DNA from: Heyndrickxia sporothermodurans
GTDB lineage: Bacteria; Bacillota; Bacilli; Bacillales; Bacillaceae_C
Assembly (NCBI GenBank): GCA_018333075.1
Contig: BORH01000006.1
Span: 124,001 to 188,000, forward strand
Reading direction: 5' to 3'
DNA: 64,000 nt
Below, one piece after another: positions 45,298 to 54,569 of the stretch. The notes under the pieces were generated by a model. It did not search any database. It worked only from the letters and a program-made list of their open reading frames with translations, and was not told the origin of the DNA. The translations under genes were made by a program, and so were the position numbers. Numbering within the stretch: the first letter of the stretch is position 1; each line of letters opens with the position of its first letter.

Positions 45298-46602
45298 TTA
45301 AATATATATAACTGGATAAAACCAAAATGGCTCCCCTTGTGGCATCGATACAATACACTCCCCAACATTTAAGTTTGTAATATCCCAATCTTCTATCACT
45401 TTCCCATCAATCAATTGATCTTGGGCACCTTTGTTCACAACGGTAGATGCTAAAGTAACTTGTCTTTTTACTGCACCATGCCGTTGTGATATAAAGGAAC
45501 GGCTTTCTTCATCAAATAATCGAAAAGCAAAGATCGTGCCAAAACCACTTAGCATACTATAAGCAAGTGAATCACCGTATCGATGCTTGACTTGACCAAT
45601 GTTTTGGATTCCTCCTATCACTTTTACCCCAAGAGAACGACCAAAATTAAGCGCATTATCCATGTAATTTAATTTAGGAATGAGAGGAAATTCATCTAAT
45701 ACGAAATAAACATTTCCATCCGTTTTAGAACGTCCTAAAACCTCTTTCATGGCTAAATCCAATAGAATAGTATAAACGGGATCAAGGATGTTTCCACTGG
45801 ATAAATCATATTCCAGGAATATCGCTTTTCCCCCTTTTTTTGTGACTGCTTCTCGAATAGAAAAGTCACCAGCTTTACTAAATGAACCGCTAAAGATTTT
45901 AAAAACAGTTTGATACAGATGCACGAGAAAACTCTGAGTGGTTGATCCGCCGTCTTTTTGTATATAATTCCTTAACCACATAAATTCTGGATTGTCTAAA
46001 AAAAGATTTCGAAGAACGGCATCATTTGCCTCCTGCATATAGGCAACTAATTTTTGATGGTTCCACTGCTCTTTCCCCTCCTCCATTTCCCTTACTTGGA
46101 TTGTCAACAATGCTGCTAATAAGTCTCTTGCCCCCATGCCAAACACAGGAGCTTGAGAATTCTCAATATCCTCTTTTAATAAAGAAGAGGCAATTTCCCT
46201 AATCGTTTCCTCCCTTTTTTCTTTTGGGGTATAGAGAATATCTTTATAAATGTTCCAATGTGTAACTCCTGGTGGAGGTGTAAGATGATTAGAAATAACA
46301 TAATCTCCATCTGTATAAAACTTTTCCAAATAATCCCCTTTTGCATCAAAGAAAACCATTACATCATTCTCATCCATCTTTCGTCTGATTGCCTTTACGA
46401 TGTGGTACATAGTGTTTGATTTACCACTTCCAATGGCTCCTAAAGTCAAAATATGCTTTGAAAAAAGACCAGGATGAAGTACAATACCTGTTCCTTCCTT
46501 CCCCAAAATGCCAACATCCGCTTTTCCTTTATCAATCACTGTTCCTGGAAACAACTTGCGAAGATTCTGCCCTTCGAGAATTTTATTGTTTAAATAATTC
46601 AT
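45298..46602 (-). CDS. VirD4/TrwB-like P-loop ATPase without membrane anchor
   Basis: The 434-residue ATPase has Walker A GAIGSGKSN (residues 55-63), an FDAKGDY motif after the first core strand (near 94), an all-alpha insertion, Walker B VYFVLDEFPLIP (near 300), and a GGIQNIGQVKHRYG segment. It ends with the FRLFDEESRSFISQRHG region typical of TraD/VirD4 coupling proteins. Unlike conjugative coupling proteins it has no N-terminal membrane helices and is short. No relaxase or secretion genes lie nearby. It likely translocates or remodels DNA; that role is inferred. GGTGAGGTG precedes the ATG. Confidence 0.85.
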   Translation of the reverse strand: MNYLNNKILEGQNLRKLFPGTVIDKGKADVGILGKEGTGIVLHPGLFSKHILTLGAIGSGKSNTMYHIVKAIRRKMDENDVMVFFDAKGDYLEKFYTDGDYVISNHLTPPPGVTHWNIYKDILYTPKEKREETIREIASSLLKEDIENSQAPVFGMGARDLLAALLTIQVREMEEGKEQWNHQKLVAYMQEANDAVLRNLFLDNPEFMWLRNYIQKDGGSTTQSFLVHLYQTVFKIFSGSFSKAGDFSIREAVTKKGGKAIFLEYDLSSGNILDPVYTILLDLAMKEVLGRSKTDGNVYFVLDEFPLIPKLNYMDNALNFGRSLGVKVIGGIQNIGQVKHRYGDSLAYSMLSGFGTIFAFRLFDEESRSFISQRHGAVKRQVTLASTVVNKGAQDQLIDGKVIEDWDITNLNVGECIVSMPQGEPFWFYPVIYI

Positions 46603-46773
46603 TTATACACCTCACCTTATTAAATTCCGACTTTGGTTTTACTCCCTTTGGCATTTGATAAATTATTGGAATATGAGTATTTTTATTACATAAATGTATT
46701 TTAAATCTTTTGAATTTTTTTACAACGTACTATACTACTAATTTATTTAAATAACGAAAAGGAGTGGTAAAAT

Positions 46774-47571
46774 GTGAAATTTATTCAAGGAGTTTGTTTA
46801 GCTGAGGATGAACAAGTAATTAAGAAGTACAAAGCCTCCGTTGTTGGTCCGCAACACTTTTTATCTATGTTGGCACCGAATACCCAATTAGGGAAACCGA
46901 AATCTTCTACCATTGGATATTTAATCGTTACGACACATCGAATCATATTTGTTGGCGAAACAAAGGTGAATGAGTTTTTTACCATTAGGGATGTAAGCAT
47001 GGATAAAGTGACTGGAGTTATTTCTTACATAGGTAAGAAGGTAAATATCTTCAAGGTTTTGGGAGGCTTATTTCTTTTGCCAATCGGTATTATTATCTCC
47101 TATCTTTTAACGAATGTAAGTGATTCTTTCATATCTGTTCTTGCAACGATCCTATGTGTTGGGTGGCCTGTTTATTTGCTTTACTCTGGTATCGTGAGAA
47201 AATATACACAAATAGATTTAAGAATTATGGCAAGTAATGACGGAAATAGTGCTGTAGGGGTTTCCGCAGACATAAACCTAGGTCTTTTTGCGAGAATTTG
47301 GTATGCAATTTTTAAAGCTGACAGAGAGAAAGCATGGATGGCCGTTGATGCTGCAGATACATCGACAGATACACAAAAATTAATGAGAGAACTTGGTGCT
47401 CTTGTTCGTGATGTTCAAACGTTAGGTACTCAGGCAATTATGAAATGGCAAGATAAAAGTATTCTTAAAGAAATTTTTGATACAGATGTCGAAGCTTCTG
47501 AAGATTTAAATCAACCAGAAAAAATATCAGCTTCTCAATTCGAAACACCACAACAAAATATTTTTCAATAG
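46774..47571 (+). CDS. PH/GRAM-like membrane protein divergent from the ATPase cassette
   Basis: A 265-residue protein starting with GTG at 46774, 6-7 bases after AAAGGAGTGG. Residues about 40-90 (STIGYLIVTTHRIIFVGETK ...) look like a bacterial PH/GRAM fold. Two membrane helices (about 91-112 and 118-140) split it from a second beta segment with DLRIMASNDGNSAV. A helical C-terminal tail with RELGALVRDVQTLGTQA is Gln-rich at the end. Function unknown. It shares a 170-base divergent promoter region with the ATPase gene, so common control is possible. Confidence 0.78.
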   Translation: MKFIQGVCLAEDEQVIKKYKASVVGPQHFLSMLAPNTQLGKPKSSTIGYLIVTTHRIIFVGETKVNEFFTIRDVSMDKVTGVISYIGKKVNIFKVLGGLFLLPIGIIISYLLTNVSDSFISVLATILCVGWPVYLLYSGIVRKYTQIDLRIMASNDGNSAVGVSADINLGLFARIWYAIFKADREKAWMAVDAADTSTDTQKLMRELGALVRDVQTLGTQAIMKWQDKSILKEIFDTDVEASEDLNQPEKISASQFETPQQNIFQ

Positions 47572-47786
47572 TCCCTTTATATAAAGGCGATTTACAAAAA
47601 CTTTTTAAACATATACCGATTTTAACCTGTTGTTTTTTGAATAAAAGTATAAACTTGTACTGAAACTGGTGAGGATACCCTTTCGTCAATCTATGTATTA
47701 TCAAGAATTTAATGTAATTTCTATAATTAGTACTAAAACTAACATAATTACAAACGATTCAATTCAAGAAATAAATCAAAAAAAAT

Positions 47787-47830
47787 AAAGGGTGATCCAT
47801 AGTAGTCATAAATAATATGTTTCACCCTTT
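47787..47830. terminator. Possible terminator
   Basis: AAAGGGTGA pairs with TCACCCTTT over a 26-base AT-rich loop. It lies beyond the PH-like gene and before the next terminator. Confidence 0.55.
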
Positions 47831-47840
47831 AAAAGCTAGT

Positions 47841-47869
47841 AAAAAACGACTCTCCACAGAAGAGTCGTT
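47841..47869 (-). terminator. Terminator of the PerR-like/zinc-ribbon unit
   Basis: AACGACTCT pairs with AGAGTCGTT over 7 bases and is followed on the minus strand by TTTTTT. Confidence 0.85.
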
Positions 47870-47874
47870 CGCCA

Positions 47875-47988
47875 CTATGCAATCGTTTTTTTCGTTTTAC
47901 ATTTCATTCCGCATTTACAAATAATGCTGTGCTTTAAATATTTGATTTTCGTTTGGCAAACTGGGCAAATTGTTAGCTTCTTCATCAT
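47875..47988 (-). CDS. Mini zinc-ribbon protein (37 aa)
   Basis: The frame encodes MMKKLTICPVCQTKIKYLKH and ends KCGMKCKTKKTIA. CPVC and CKCGMKC give a four-Cys zinc ribbon and the rest is basic. AAGGGGAG lies 5 bases before the first of two ATGs (47988/47985). It follows the PerR-like gene by 16 bases on the same strand and shares its terminator. Such short basic zinc ribbons often bind nucleic acid; no family name can be given. Confidence 0.65.
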   Translation of the reverse strand: MMKKLTICPVCQTKIKYLKHSIICKCGMKCKTKKTIA

Positions 47989-48004
47989 GGGTCTCCCCTT
48001 TTCC

Positions 48005-48424
48005 TTACTTTTGTTCCTGACACTTTCTACATATGCCATACACCTCAAAATGGTGATATTCAATTTCAAAATTCGTTAATTTTGCAGCAGCTTGCTCCAC
48101 TTCTTTTAGTAGTGGATAGTTAAAATCTTCTATTTTCCCACACAATTCGCATATTACATGATAATGATTTGGCTGAAACATTTCATATTTGCTAATACCT
48201 GTACCATACGGCAATTCACTTAAAATATGCAGCTTAACAAATAATTTTACATTATTATAAATGGTAGCCAAACTTATATATGGTAGTTCTCGATGTATAT
48301 CTTCCACGGTTGGATGTGATTTTAAATTTTGAATCGTTTCTAATATTAACAATCTTTGCGGAGTAATCCGAAGTCCACGTTCTTTTAAATAAGGAATCAT
48401 CTGAGTTATTTGTTCATCCCCCAT
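48005..48424 (-). CDS. PerR-like Fur-family regulator
   Basis: A 139-residue Fur-family protein. DNA-binding helix ATIYNNVKLF; structural zinc Cys92, 95, 132, 135 (CELC, CRKC). The regulatory metal site is His37, Glu81, His87, His89, Asp100 by alignment to PerR His37, Asp85, His91, His93, Asp104. Asp at the last position is PerR-like and linked to peroxide sensing; Glu81 in place of Asp85 is unusual. It lies just downstream of catalase on the same strand, pointing to peroxide control, but it may be a paralogue of a main PerR elsewhere. Confidence 0.87.
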   Translation of the reverse strand: MGDEQITQMIPYLKERGLRITPQRLLILETIQNLKSHPTVEDIHRELPYISLATIYNNVKLFVKLHILSELPYGTGISKYEMFQPNHYHVICELCGKIEDFNYPLLKEVEQAAAKLTNFEIEYHHFEVYGICRKCQEQK

Positions 48425-48518
48425 AATCGAATCCCCTCACACTCGATTTTGAAAACCTAATTTCGGATTAATTCTAACTCTCACTTTTGCTTCTAATTAC
48501 ATCAACTTTATAGTTTTT

Positions 48519-48552
48519 AAAAAAAGGTATCCGCCTACCTGAACGGATACCT
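48519..48552 (-). terminator. Terminator of katA
   Basis: AGGTATCCG pairs with CGGATACCT; a T-run (TTTTTTT) follows on the minus strand. Confidence 0.88.
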
Positions 48553-48607
48553 AATATAATTGAGAAAATAAGAATCAAATTGAGAATTACTATTCGTGTT
48601 TAATATT

Positions 48608-50059
48608 TTATACTTCTTGTGGTACGGATAGCCCTAAACCTTCAGCTACACGTGTACCATATTCAGGATCAGCTTTATAGAAATGCTGAATTTGGCGAAG
48701 CTTAATTTCCTCTTTTTCAACCGGCTTCATCGCGTTAACGACATTTTCCACCAAACGAGTCCGTTCTTCTTCAGTAAGTAAACGATAAAGATCTCCTGCT
48801 TGAGTGTAGTGATCAAAATGGTCATACGCAACACTATCGGCAATTCCAGATACCGCATAGGCAGCTTTCTTATCTTCTGGAGACTCTTTAGGTCCACCGA
48901 AGCTATTTGGTTCGTAATAGACAGAACCACCACCGTTGTTCCCGCCTGCCATAAAACCATCACGTTGATAGTTATTCACTTCTACTTTCGGACGGTTAAT
49001 TGGTAATTGATTATGATTTGCTCCTACACGGTAGCGATGTGCATCAGCATAAGCGAACAATCGTCCTTGCAACATTTTATCTGGAGAAACATCGACACCT
49101 GGTACTAATGTTCCTGGCGAGAATGTCGCTTGCTCTACTTCAGCAAAATAGTTTTCTGGATTGCGGTTTAGAACCATGCGGCCAACCTCGATAAGTGGAT
49201 AATCCTTTTGTGACCATACTTTCGTTACATCAAATGGATCGAAATGATAGGTGTCCGCATCCTCTAAAGGCATAATTTGTACGTATAGCTTCCACTCTGG
49301 GAAGTCACCTTTTTCAATTGCGTTAAATAAATCTTCCGTATGATAATCTGGGTTTTCACCAGCTAATTTTGCTGCTAAATCAGGGGAAAGGTTTTTCACA
49401 CCTTGTTCTGTTTTAAAGTGATATTTTACCCATACACCTTCACCTTCTTCATTTACCCACTTGAACGTATGGCTTCCATAGCCATGCATATGGCGAAATG
49501 TTGCAGGGATGCCACGGTCAGACATTAAAATGGTTACTTGATGTAATGATTCAGGAGATAAAGACCAGAAATCCCAAACTGCTGTAGGGTTTTTTAAATG
49601 TGTTTGAGGGTCTCTTTTTTGTGTATGAATGAAATCTGGAAATTTGATTGCATCACGAATGAAGAAAACAGGTGTATTATTTCCAACAATATCATAGTTT
49701 CCTTCTTCGGTATAAAATTTCACTGCAAAACCACGCGGGTCCCGTACAGTATCTGCTGATCCAAGCTCCCCAGCCACTGTAGAGAAACGAATAAATAAAG
49801 GTGTACGTTTTCCTACTTCTGATAGAAAGTTTGCTTTTGTATATTTTGTTACATCATTTGTTACTTCAAAATATCCATGTGCACCAGCGCCTTTAGCATG
49901 CACAACACGTTCTGGAACACGTTCTCTATTAAAATGAGCCAATTTTTCTAGTAAATGTACATCTTGGATTAAAGTTGGTCCGCGGGAACCTGCTGTCATT
50001 GAATTTTGATTATCCCCTACTGGAGCACCCCAACTTGTTGTAAGCTTCTTATTACTCAA
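48608..50059 (-). CDS. katA: Vegetative catalase KatA
   Basis: A 483-residue monofunctional haem catalase (small-subunit clade). The distal His is in [15 protein letters not shown] (near 54), the Asn in [21 protein letters not shown], and the proximal haem Tyr in [14 protein letters not shown] (near 338). It converts hydrogen peroxide to water and oxygen. Length equals B. subtilis KatA. A perfect PerR box and a promoter-like pair lie upstream; its own terminator follows, before the PerR-like gene. Confidence 0.97.
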   Translation of the reverse strand: MSNKKLTTSWGAPVGDNQNSMTAGSRGPTLIQDVHLLEKLAHFNRERVPERVVHAKGAGAHGYFEVTNDVTKYTKANFLSEVGKRTPLFIRFSTVAGELGSADTVRDPRGFAVKFYTEEGNYDIVGNNTPVFFIRDAIKFPDFIHTQKRDPQTHLKNPTAVWDFWSLSPESLHQVTILMSDRGIPATFRHMHGYGSHTFKWVNEEGEGVWVKYHFKTEQGVKNLSPDLAAKLAGENPDYHTEDLFNAIEKGDFPEWKLYVQIMPLEDADTYHFDPFDVTKVWSQKDYPLIEVGRMVLNRNPENYFAEVEQATFSPGTLVPGVDVSPDKMLQGRLFAYADAHRYRVGANHNQLPINRPKVEVNNYQRDGFMAGGNNGGGSVYYEPNSFGGPKESPEDKKAAYAVSGIADSVAYDHFDHYTQAGDLYRLLTEEERTRLVENVVNAMKPVEKEEIKLRQIQHFYKADPEYGTRVAEGLGLSVPQEV

Positions 50060-50095
50060 TCAAATCACCTCATTAGTTTTTTTTACTATAAAACC

Positions 50096-50123
50096 ATAAT
50101 AACATTTATCAAAATAAAATCAA
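50096..50123 (-). promoter_or_regulatory. Probable sigma-A promoter of katA
   Basis: On the minus strand TTGATT (50123-50118) and TATTAT (50101-50096) are 16 bases apart, about 35 bases before katA. Confidence 0.5.
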
Positions 50124-50130
50124 TACTTTT

Positions 50131-50145
50131 TTATAATAATTATAA
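50131..50145. promoter_or_regulatory. Perfect PerR box upstream of katA
   Basis: TTATAATAATTATAA is a perfect 7-1-7 inverted repeat, identical to the PerR consensus, placed just upstream of the putative -35. Confidence 0.9.
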
Positions 50146-50463
50146 TTTAGTACGTAGTATAAAATAAAAATATTTTTATAAATCCCCTTTAAAAATGATA
50201 TTCTCCATTCAATAAAATATGTCCCTAATTTATTTTGAAAAAGAAAAATGGTGGACGTATAAAATTTACTAACATAGTTATGAACTTGTTGCATTTTAAA
50301 AGATTTTCATTTTCAATCATTCAATTCTTATTTAATTGTTATAGATAATCTACTCATATGTAAGCGCTGTCGAAAATTAATAAACTGCATTACTTTCTGA
50401 ATATTGATTCTATTATAACGATTGTTATGATTAATGGAAAACATTTTGATTTACAAACAACAC
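50146..50463. other. Intergenic, no gene recognised
   Basis: About 320 AT-rich bases upstream of katA. A 61-codon minus-strand frame here overlaps the PerR box and has no ribosome binding site. Confidence 0.4.
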
Positions 50464-50497
50464 AAAAAATGAGCATCGTTCAGATGCTCATTTTTTT
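50464..50497. terminator. Terminator of the pepF unit
   Basis: AAAAAATGAGCATC pairs with GATGCTCATTTTTT across GTTCA, just after the 56-residue ORF. Confidence 0.9.
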
Positions 50498-50501
50498 GAA
50501 A

Positions 50502-50672
50502 TTAATGTATATAACCCTGACAATCTATTTCAATGTTTTCAGGTGCATTAGCTGGAAAAGCCCAATTCACCCCTTTTTCTTCATCTAACCTTTCAATCGT
50601 TAATCCAGATTGAATAATAAAATTAATAACTTTTCCTAACGCCCATTTACGAATTTGATTTTTCGCTAACAT
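50502..50672 (-). CDS. Small conserved-looking protein downstream of pepF (56 aa)
   Basis: The frame encodes MLAKNQIRKWALGKVINFII then ERLDEEKGVNWAFPANAPEN and ends DCQGYIH. An amphipathic basic helix is followed by an acidic tail with two Trp, and codon use looks real. The start lies 21 bases after the pepF stop codon and before a strong terminator, so it is probably co-transcribed and coupled. The ribosome binding site is weak (GAAGAAAAA). No function is recognised. Confidence 0.6.
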   Translation of the reverse strand: MLAKNQIRKWALGKVINFIIQSGLTIERLDEEKGVNWAFPANAPENIEIDCQGYIH

Positions 50673-50692
50673 TACTTGTTGTTTTTCTTCAA

Positions 50693-52480
50693 TTACATTT
50701 TTTCGAATTCATCTACTAACATAGCAAATTGTTGTAATGCATTTTGAATTGGCTCTGGAGTTGTTAAATCGACACCTGTCTTTTTTAATAATTCCAACGG
50801 ATAATCGGAACTACCACTTTTTAAGAATTCGAGATAGGCTGAGATGGTATCTTGATCCCCTTTCAGAATTCGATCAGCTAAATGAATGGCAGATGCAGAA
50901 CCGGTCGCATATTTATAAACATAAAAAGGTCGGTAAAAGTGCGGGATTCTCGCCCAACCGTATTGTACCTCCTCATCAAATACAATACTGTCGCCATTAT
51001 ATTCTCTAAACAATGATTCATATATTTCACTAAATACTTTGGACGTTAATGGAACACCATTCTCCGCCTTCTCATGTGTAATCATTTCGAATTCAGCAAA
51101 CATTACTTGAGTAAACAAAGTTCCTTTAAACTTATCAATAAAATGATTCAATAAATATTGCTTCATATTTGGATTTTCCTCATGCTGCAGTAAATAATGA
51201 ATTAATAGTACTTCATTTACTGTGGATGCAACCTCAGCAACAAATATACTATATTTGGCTGTTATTTGAGGCTGTGTATGGTGTGAAAAGTGGCTATGCA
51301 TAGCATGTCCCATTTCATGGGCAAGCGTAAACAGACTGCTTAAATTATCTCGATGGTTTAATAATACAAATGGATGCACTCCATACACGCCTAAATTGTA
51401 AGCACCCGAACGTTTCCCAGGTGTTTCTCGTACGTCTATATACCTTTTATCCTTAAAATCCGCTAATGTTTTCGTATATTCCTCTCCTAATGGAGCTAAA
51501 GCTTTTATCATTATGTCATAGGCTTTATCAAAGGGGATTTCTTGTTCAACATCCTGGACAAGTGGTACCGATAAATCATATTGATGAAGCTCCTCTATTC
51601 CAAGCTTTTCTTTTCTTATCTCTGAATATCGATGAAGAGGAGCAATATTTTTCTTTGTTGTTTCAATCAAATTTTCATATACTTCCCTCGGAACATCATC
51701 GCTAAACAAAGCTTTCTCTAAGGCAGATGGATATTTACGAATTCTAGATATCGTTACATTATTTTTTATAGCAGCAGCTAAAGTAGACGCTATCGAATTT
51801 TTCAATTGAAGATATGGCTGATAATAAGCCTTATACGCTTCAATTCTTTTTGTTCTATCCTTATGCTCAATTAACTTGGAGTACATTCCTCGTGTTAATT
51901 CAACCCGTTCCCCATCTTCAGTAGTCACCTTGCCAAATTTAATGTCAGCATTATTCATCATTCCATATGTATGACTAGGTGAAGAAAGCGCTTCTCCTAA
52001 TTGTGACAACACTTCTTCCTTTTCTTTACTTAATACATGCTTTTTATATCGATAGGTTTCAAATAATTGCTTTTCGAAATAGTTGAGACCTTCTTCCTCA
52101 TCAATATACTTCTTCAATATTGATTCTTCGAGACTTAATAGAAATGGGAGAAAAAAAGAAGTTGCAGCATTCAGTTTTACTCCAAGCTGTTTAACCTGAT
52201 CTTGAAGTGATTGTGATGACGTATTTCGAGTATCACTATCTACCTGAAGCATAGCGTAAGCGAAGACTTTATTAAACTTGAATGATACTTTTTCATTTTC
52301 TGAAAGATAGCCAAGCAATGTACTACCATTGCTGATCATACCATCATAATGCTTTAATTTTTCTATCATTTGAGTAATTTGAGTGATCTCTGCTTCCCAT
52401 TCTTCCTTTGATGAATAAATATCCTCTAATCTCCACTTTTCACTCTCTGGTACATCACTTCTTGATTTATACGTATTCAT
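50693..52480 (-). CDS. pepF: Oligoendopeptidase F
   Basis: A 595-residue M3B zinc metallopeptidase. The zinc site HEMGH lies in FTLAHEMGHAMHSHFSHHTQ (near 385) with the downstream Glu in FVAEVASTVNEVLL. It degrades peptides of about 7-17 residues in the cytoplasm; B. subtilis YjbG and lactococcal PepF are the models. Length is typical (about 600). It is transcribed with a 56-residue ORF. Confidence 0.95.
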   Translation of the reverse strand: MNTYKSRSDVPESEKWRLEDIYSSKEEWEAEITQITQMIEKLKHYDGMISNGSTLLGYLSENEKVSFKFNKVFAYAMLQVDSDTRNTSSQSLQDQVKQLGVKLNAATSFFLPFLLSLEESILKKYIDEEEGLNYFEKQLFETYRYKKHVLSKEKEEVLSQLGEALSSPSHTYGMMNNADIKFGKVTTEDGERVELTRGMYSKLIEHKDRTKRIEAYKAYYQPYLQLKNSIASTLAAAIKNNVTISRIRKYPSALEKALFSDDVPREVYENLIETTKKNIAPLHRYSEIRKEKLGIEELHQYDLSVPLVQDVEQEIPFDKAYDIMIKALAPLGEEYTKTLADFKDKRYIDVRETPGKRSGAYNLGVYGVHPFVLLNHRDNLSSLFTLAHEMGHAMHSHFSHHTQPQITAKYSIFVAEVASTVNEVLLIHYLLQHEENPNMKQYLLNHFIDKFKGTLFTQVMFAEFEMITHEKAENGVPLTSKVFSEIYESLFREYNGDSIVFDEEVQYGWARIPHFYRPFYVYKYATGSASAIHLADRILKGDQDTISAYLEFLKSGSSDYPLELLKKTGVDLTTPEPIQNALQQFAMLVDEFEKM

Positions 52481-52592
52481 CTAAACACTCCTTTATTTTA
52501 TCGGGGCTGTTCAAAACTTTTATGTATTAATAATATAACCTAAAATCATCTAAATAGTTAGAATTTTTTAGTTTGTAGAATCCATAAAATCA

Positions 52593-52628
52593 CAAAAAAC
52601 TATTGCTACAGTTAACAATAGTTTTTTG
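52593..52628 (-). terminator. Terminator of the fructokinase-manA operon
   Basis: AAAAAACTATTG pairs with CAATAGTTTTTT over 10 bases; a T-run is present on the minus strand. Confidence 0.85.
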
Positions 52629-52641
52629 TACAAAGCTTTTA

Positions 52642-53589
52642 TTATATATGTGAAACAATCGCCTTTAGTTGACCTTCTATAGTGAACTGTTCTGTTTGGG
52701 TAGGAAGAATAAAGTGATCTCCTTTTACGATTGAATTGGATTCATTATTAATAGTTATTTTTCCATTCCCCTCAATAATACTAACTAAAAGAAATGGTTG
52801 ATCCTGTGTAAATTCTGCTCTGCCATCAATCTCCCATTTATATACTGAAAAATACTTTTCTTTTATAAAGGAGGTTATTTCCACTCCCGGTTTGCTTTCT
52901 ATGTGTACATTCTGCTTAGCGTCATGATGTGGCACAGTAGATACATCTATTGCCTTTTGAAGATGAAGCTCACGCTTATTTCCTTGATGATCGAAACGGT
53001 CATAATCATATACTCTGTATGTTGTATCTGAGCTTTGTTGTGTTTCCAGCACTAGCGTTCCTTCACATAAAGCATGAATTGTCCCGCTAGGTACATAGAA
53101 AAAGTCTCCAGGTGCAACAGGAACACGTCGAAGAAATTGATCCCAGCTTCCGGCTTCAATCAACGACACTAGCTCCTCTTTTGATTTTGCAGTATGTCCA
53201 TATATTAGCTCTGCTCCTGGTTTACAATCTATAATGTACCAGCATTCTGTCTTTCCTAGCTCACCATTCTCATGCTTGTCCGCATAATCATCATTTGGAT
53301 GAACTTGAACAGAGAGATCAGCATTGGCATCTAATATCTTTGTTAGCAGAGGAAAAACTTGTTCCTTTTGATTTCCAAATAGCTCTGGATGATTATCCCA
53401 TAGCTCAATTAATGTTTTTCCTTTAAAAGGACCGTTTTTTACGATGGATGGACCATTTGGATGTGCTGAAATTGCCCAGCATTCACCAGTATTCTCAGAA
53501 GGTAACGGATAGCCAAATTGTTCCTTTAACGCAGTCCCTCCCCAAATACGCTCCTGAAAAATTGGCTGTAAAAATAAAGGCTGATTCAT
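52642..53589 (-). CDS. manA: Mannose-6-phosphate isomerase, class I
   Basis: A 315-residue cupin-type isomerase. The zinc ligands are in LSVQVHPNDDYADKHENGELGKTECWYII and the later IHALCEGTLVLETQQ block. It interconverts mannose-6-phosphate and fructose-6-phosphate. B. subtilis homologues (ManA, Pmi, GmuF) have the same length. It follows a ROK fructokinase by 48 bases, as ydhR-ydhS do in B. subtilis. The operon funnels mannose or fructose into glycolysis. Confidence 0.95.
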   Translation of the reverse strand: MNQPLFLQPIFQERIWGGTALKEQFGYPLPSENTGECWAISAHPNGPSIVKNGPFKGKTLIELWDNHPELFGNQKEQVFPLLTKILDANADLSVQVHPNDDYADKHENGELGKTECWYIIDCKPGAELIYGHTAKSKEELVSLIEAGSWDQFLRRVPVAPGDFFYVPSGTIHALCEGTLVLETQQSSDTTYRVYDYDRFDHQGNKRELHLQKAIDVSTVPHHDAKQNVHIESKPGVEITSFIKEKYFSVYKWEIDGRAEFTQDQPFLLVSIIEGNGKITINNESNSIVKGDHFILPTQTEQFTIEGQLKAIVSHI

Positions 53590-53637
53590 GTTTTATTTCT
53601 CCTATCTACTAACTATTTAATTGAAAGTGATGATCGT

Positions 53638-54501
53638 TTATGAAAGCGACATTTGCTTCGCAAGAACAAGTGCCCCTGTAATACCGGCATTGTCTCCTAA
53701 ACCAGGTGGAACAATATAATCATTTAATGGTGGAAGTGTAACATACCCATTTAATAATTCATCTAGTTTTTTATGTATTAAAAGATATAGTTGGGATTGT
53801 TTCATCACTCCACCACCCATAATAATCTTTTCAGGTGAAAGAATTAATATATATTGCATCAACGCTTGTGCTAGATAATAAGCTTCAAGTTCCCATACTT
53901 CTGCTTGATCAGTAAGCTCATGTCCCTTTTTCCCCCAACGAGCCTCAATGGCGGGACCTGCAGCCAAGCCTTCTAAACAATCATAGTGGGTAGGGCATTT
54001 TCCTTGATAAGAATCCTCTAAATGCCTGCGTACAAGAATATGTCCCATTTCTGGATGAGAATATCCCTGTAGGAGATTTCCTTGCACAACTGCACCTGCT
54101 CCAATACCTGTCCCGACTGTAATATATAGACAGCTACCCAAGCCTTTTGCTGCGCCAAATGTTGCTTCCCCTAAAGCAGCAATATTAACATCTGTGTTAA
54201 AACCGATCGGAACTTGGAATTCCTTTTGAAGCGTTTGGAAAAAAGGAAAGTTTCTCCAAGCAATTTTCGGGGTATTCGTTATATATCCATAGTTCGAATG
54301 ATTCTTATTAATATCTATCGGTCCAAACGCTCCTACTCCAAGCGCCTTGATTTCATATTTACGAAAAAAGTTTACCACTTGAGGAATCGTTTCATCTGGT
54401 GTTGTCGTTGGTAAGGATATACGTTCAATAATATTTCCTAGCTCATCTCCAACAGCACAAACAAATTTTGTTCCTCCTGCTTCAATTGCACCTAAATACA
54501 T
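53638..54501 (-). CDS. ROK-family fructokinase (GmuE/YdhR-like)
   Basis: A 287-residue sugar kinase. ATP site IEAGGTKFVCAVGD at the N-terminus, DVNIAALGEATFGA with the catalytic Asp region, the TVGTGIGAGAVV loop, and the zinc site with HPEMGH and CPTHYDC that is typical of the YdhR/GmuE fructokinases. It phosphorylates fructose (and possibly mannose) with ATP. The upstream intergenic region carries a 386-base tandem array. Confidence 0.92.
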   Translation of the reverse strand: MYLGAIEAGGTKFVCAVGDELGNIIERISLPTTTPDETIPQVVNFFRKYEIKALGVGAFGPIDINKNHSNYGYITNTPKIAWRNFPFFQTLQKEFQVPIGFNTDVNIAALGEATFGAAKGLGSCLYITVGTGIGAGAVVQGNLLQGYSHPEMGHILVRRHLEDSYQGKCPTHYDCLEGLAAGPAIEARWGKKGHELTDQAEVWELEAYYLAQALMQYILILSPEKIIMGGGVMKQSQLYLLIHKKLDELLNGYVTLPPLNDYIVPPGLGDNAGITGALVLAKQMSLS

Positions 54502-54569
54502 CGCTGCACCTCACTAATAAACTATTATTCTTTATTTTACCATATTTCGAAAATATATTAGTGACAATT

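Noticed and set aside
42504-47571. Integrative conjugative element or prophage
   Set aside because: Only a VirD4-like ATPase is present. No relaxase, integrase, VirB4, structural phage gene or flanking direct repeats were seen.
50109-50294. 61-codon minus-strand frame upstream of katA
   Set aside because: It covers the PerR box, is very AT-rich and has no ribosome binding site.
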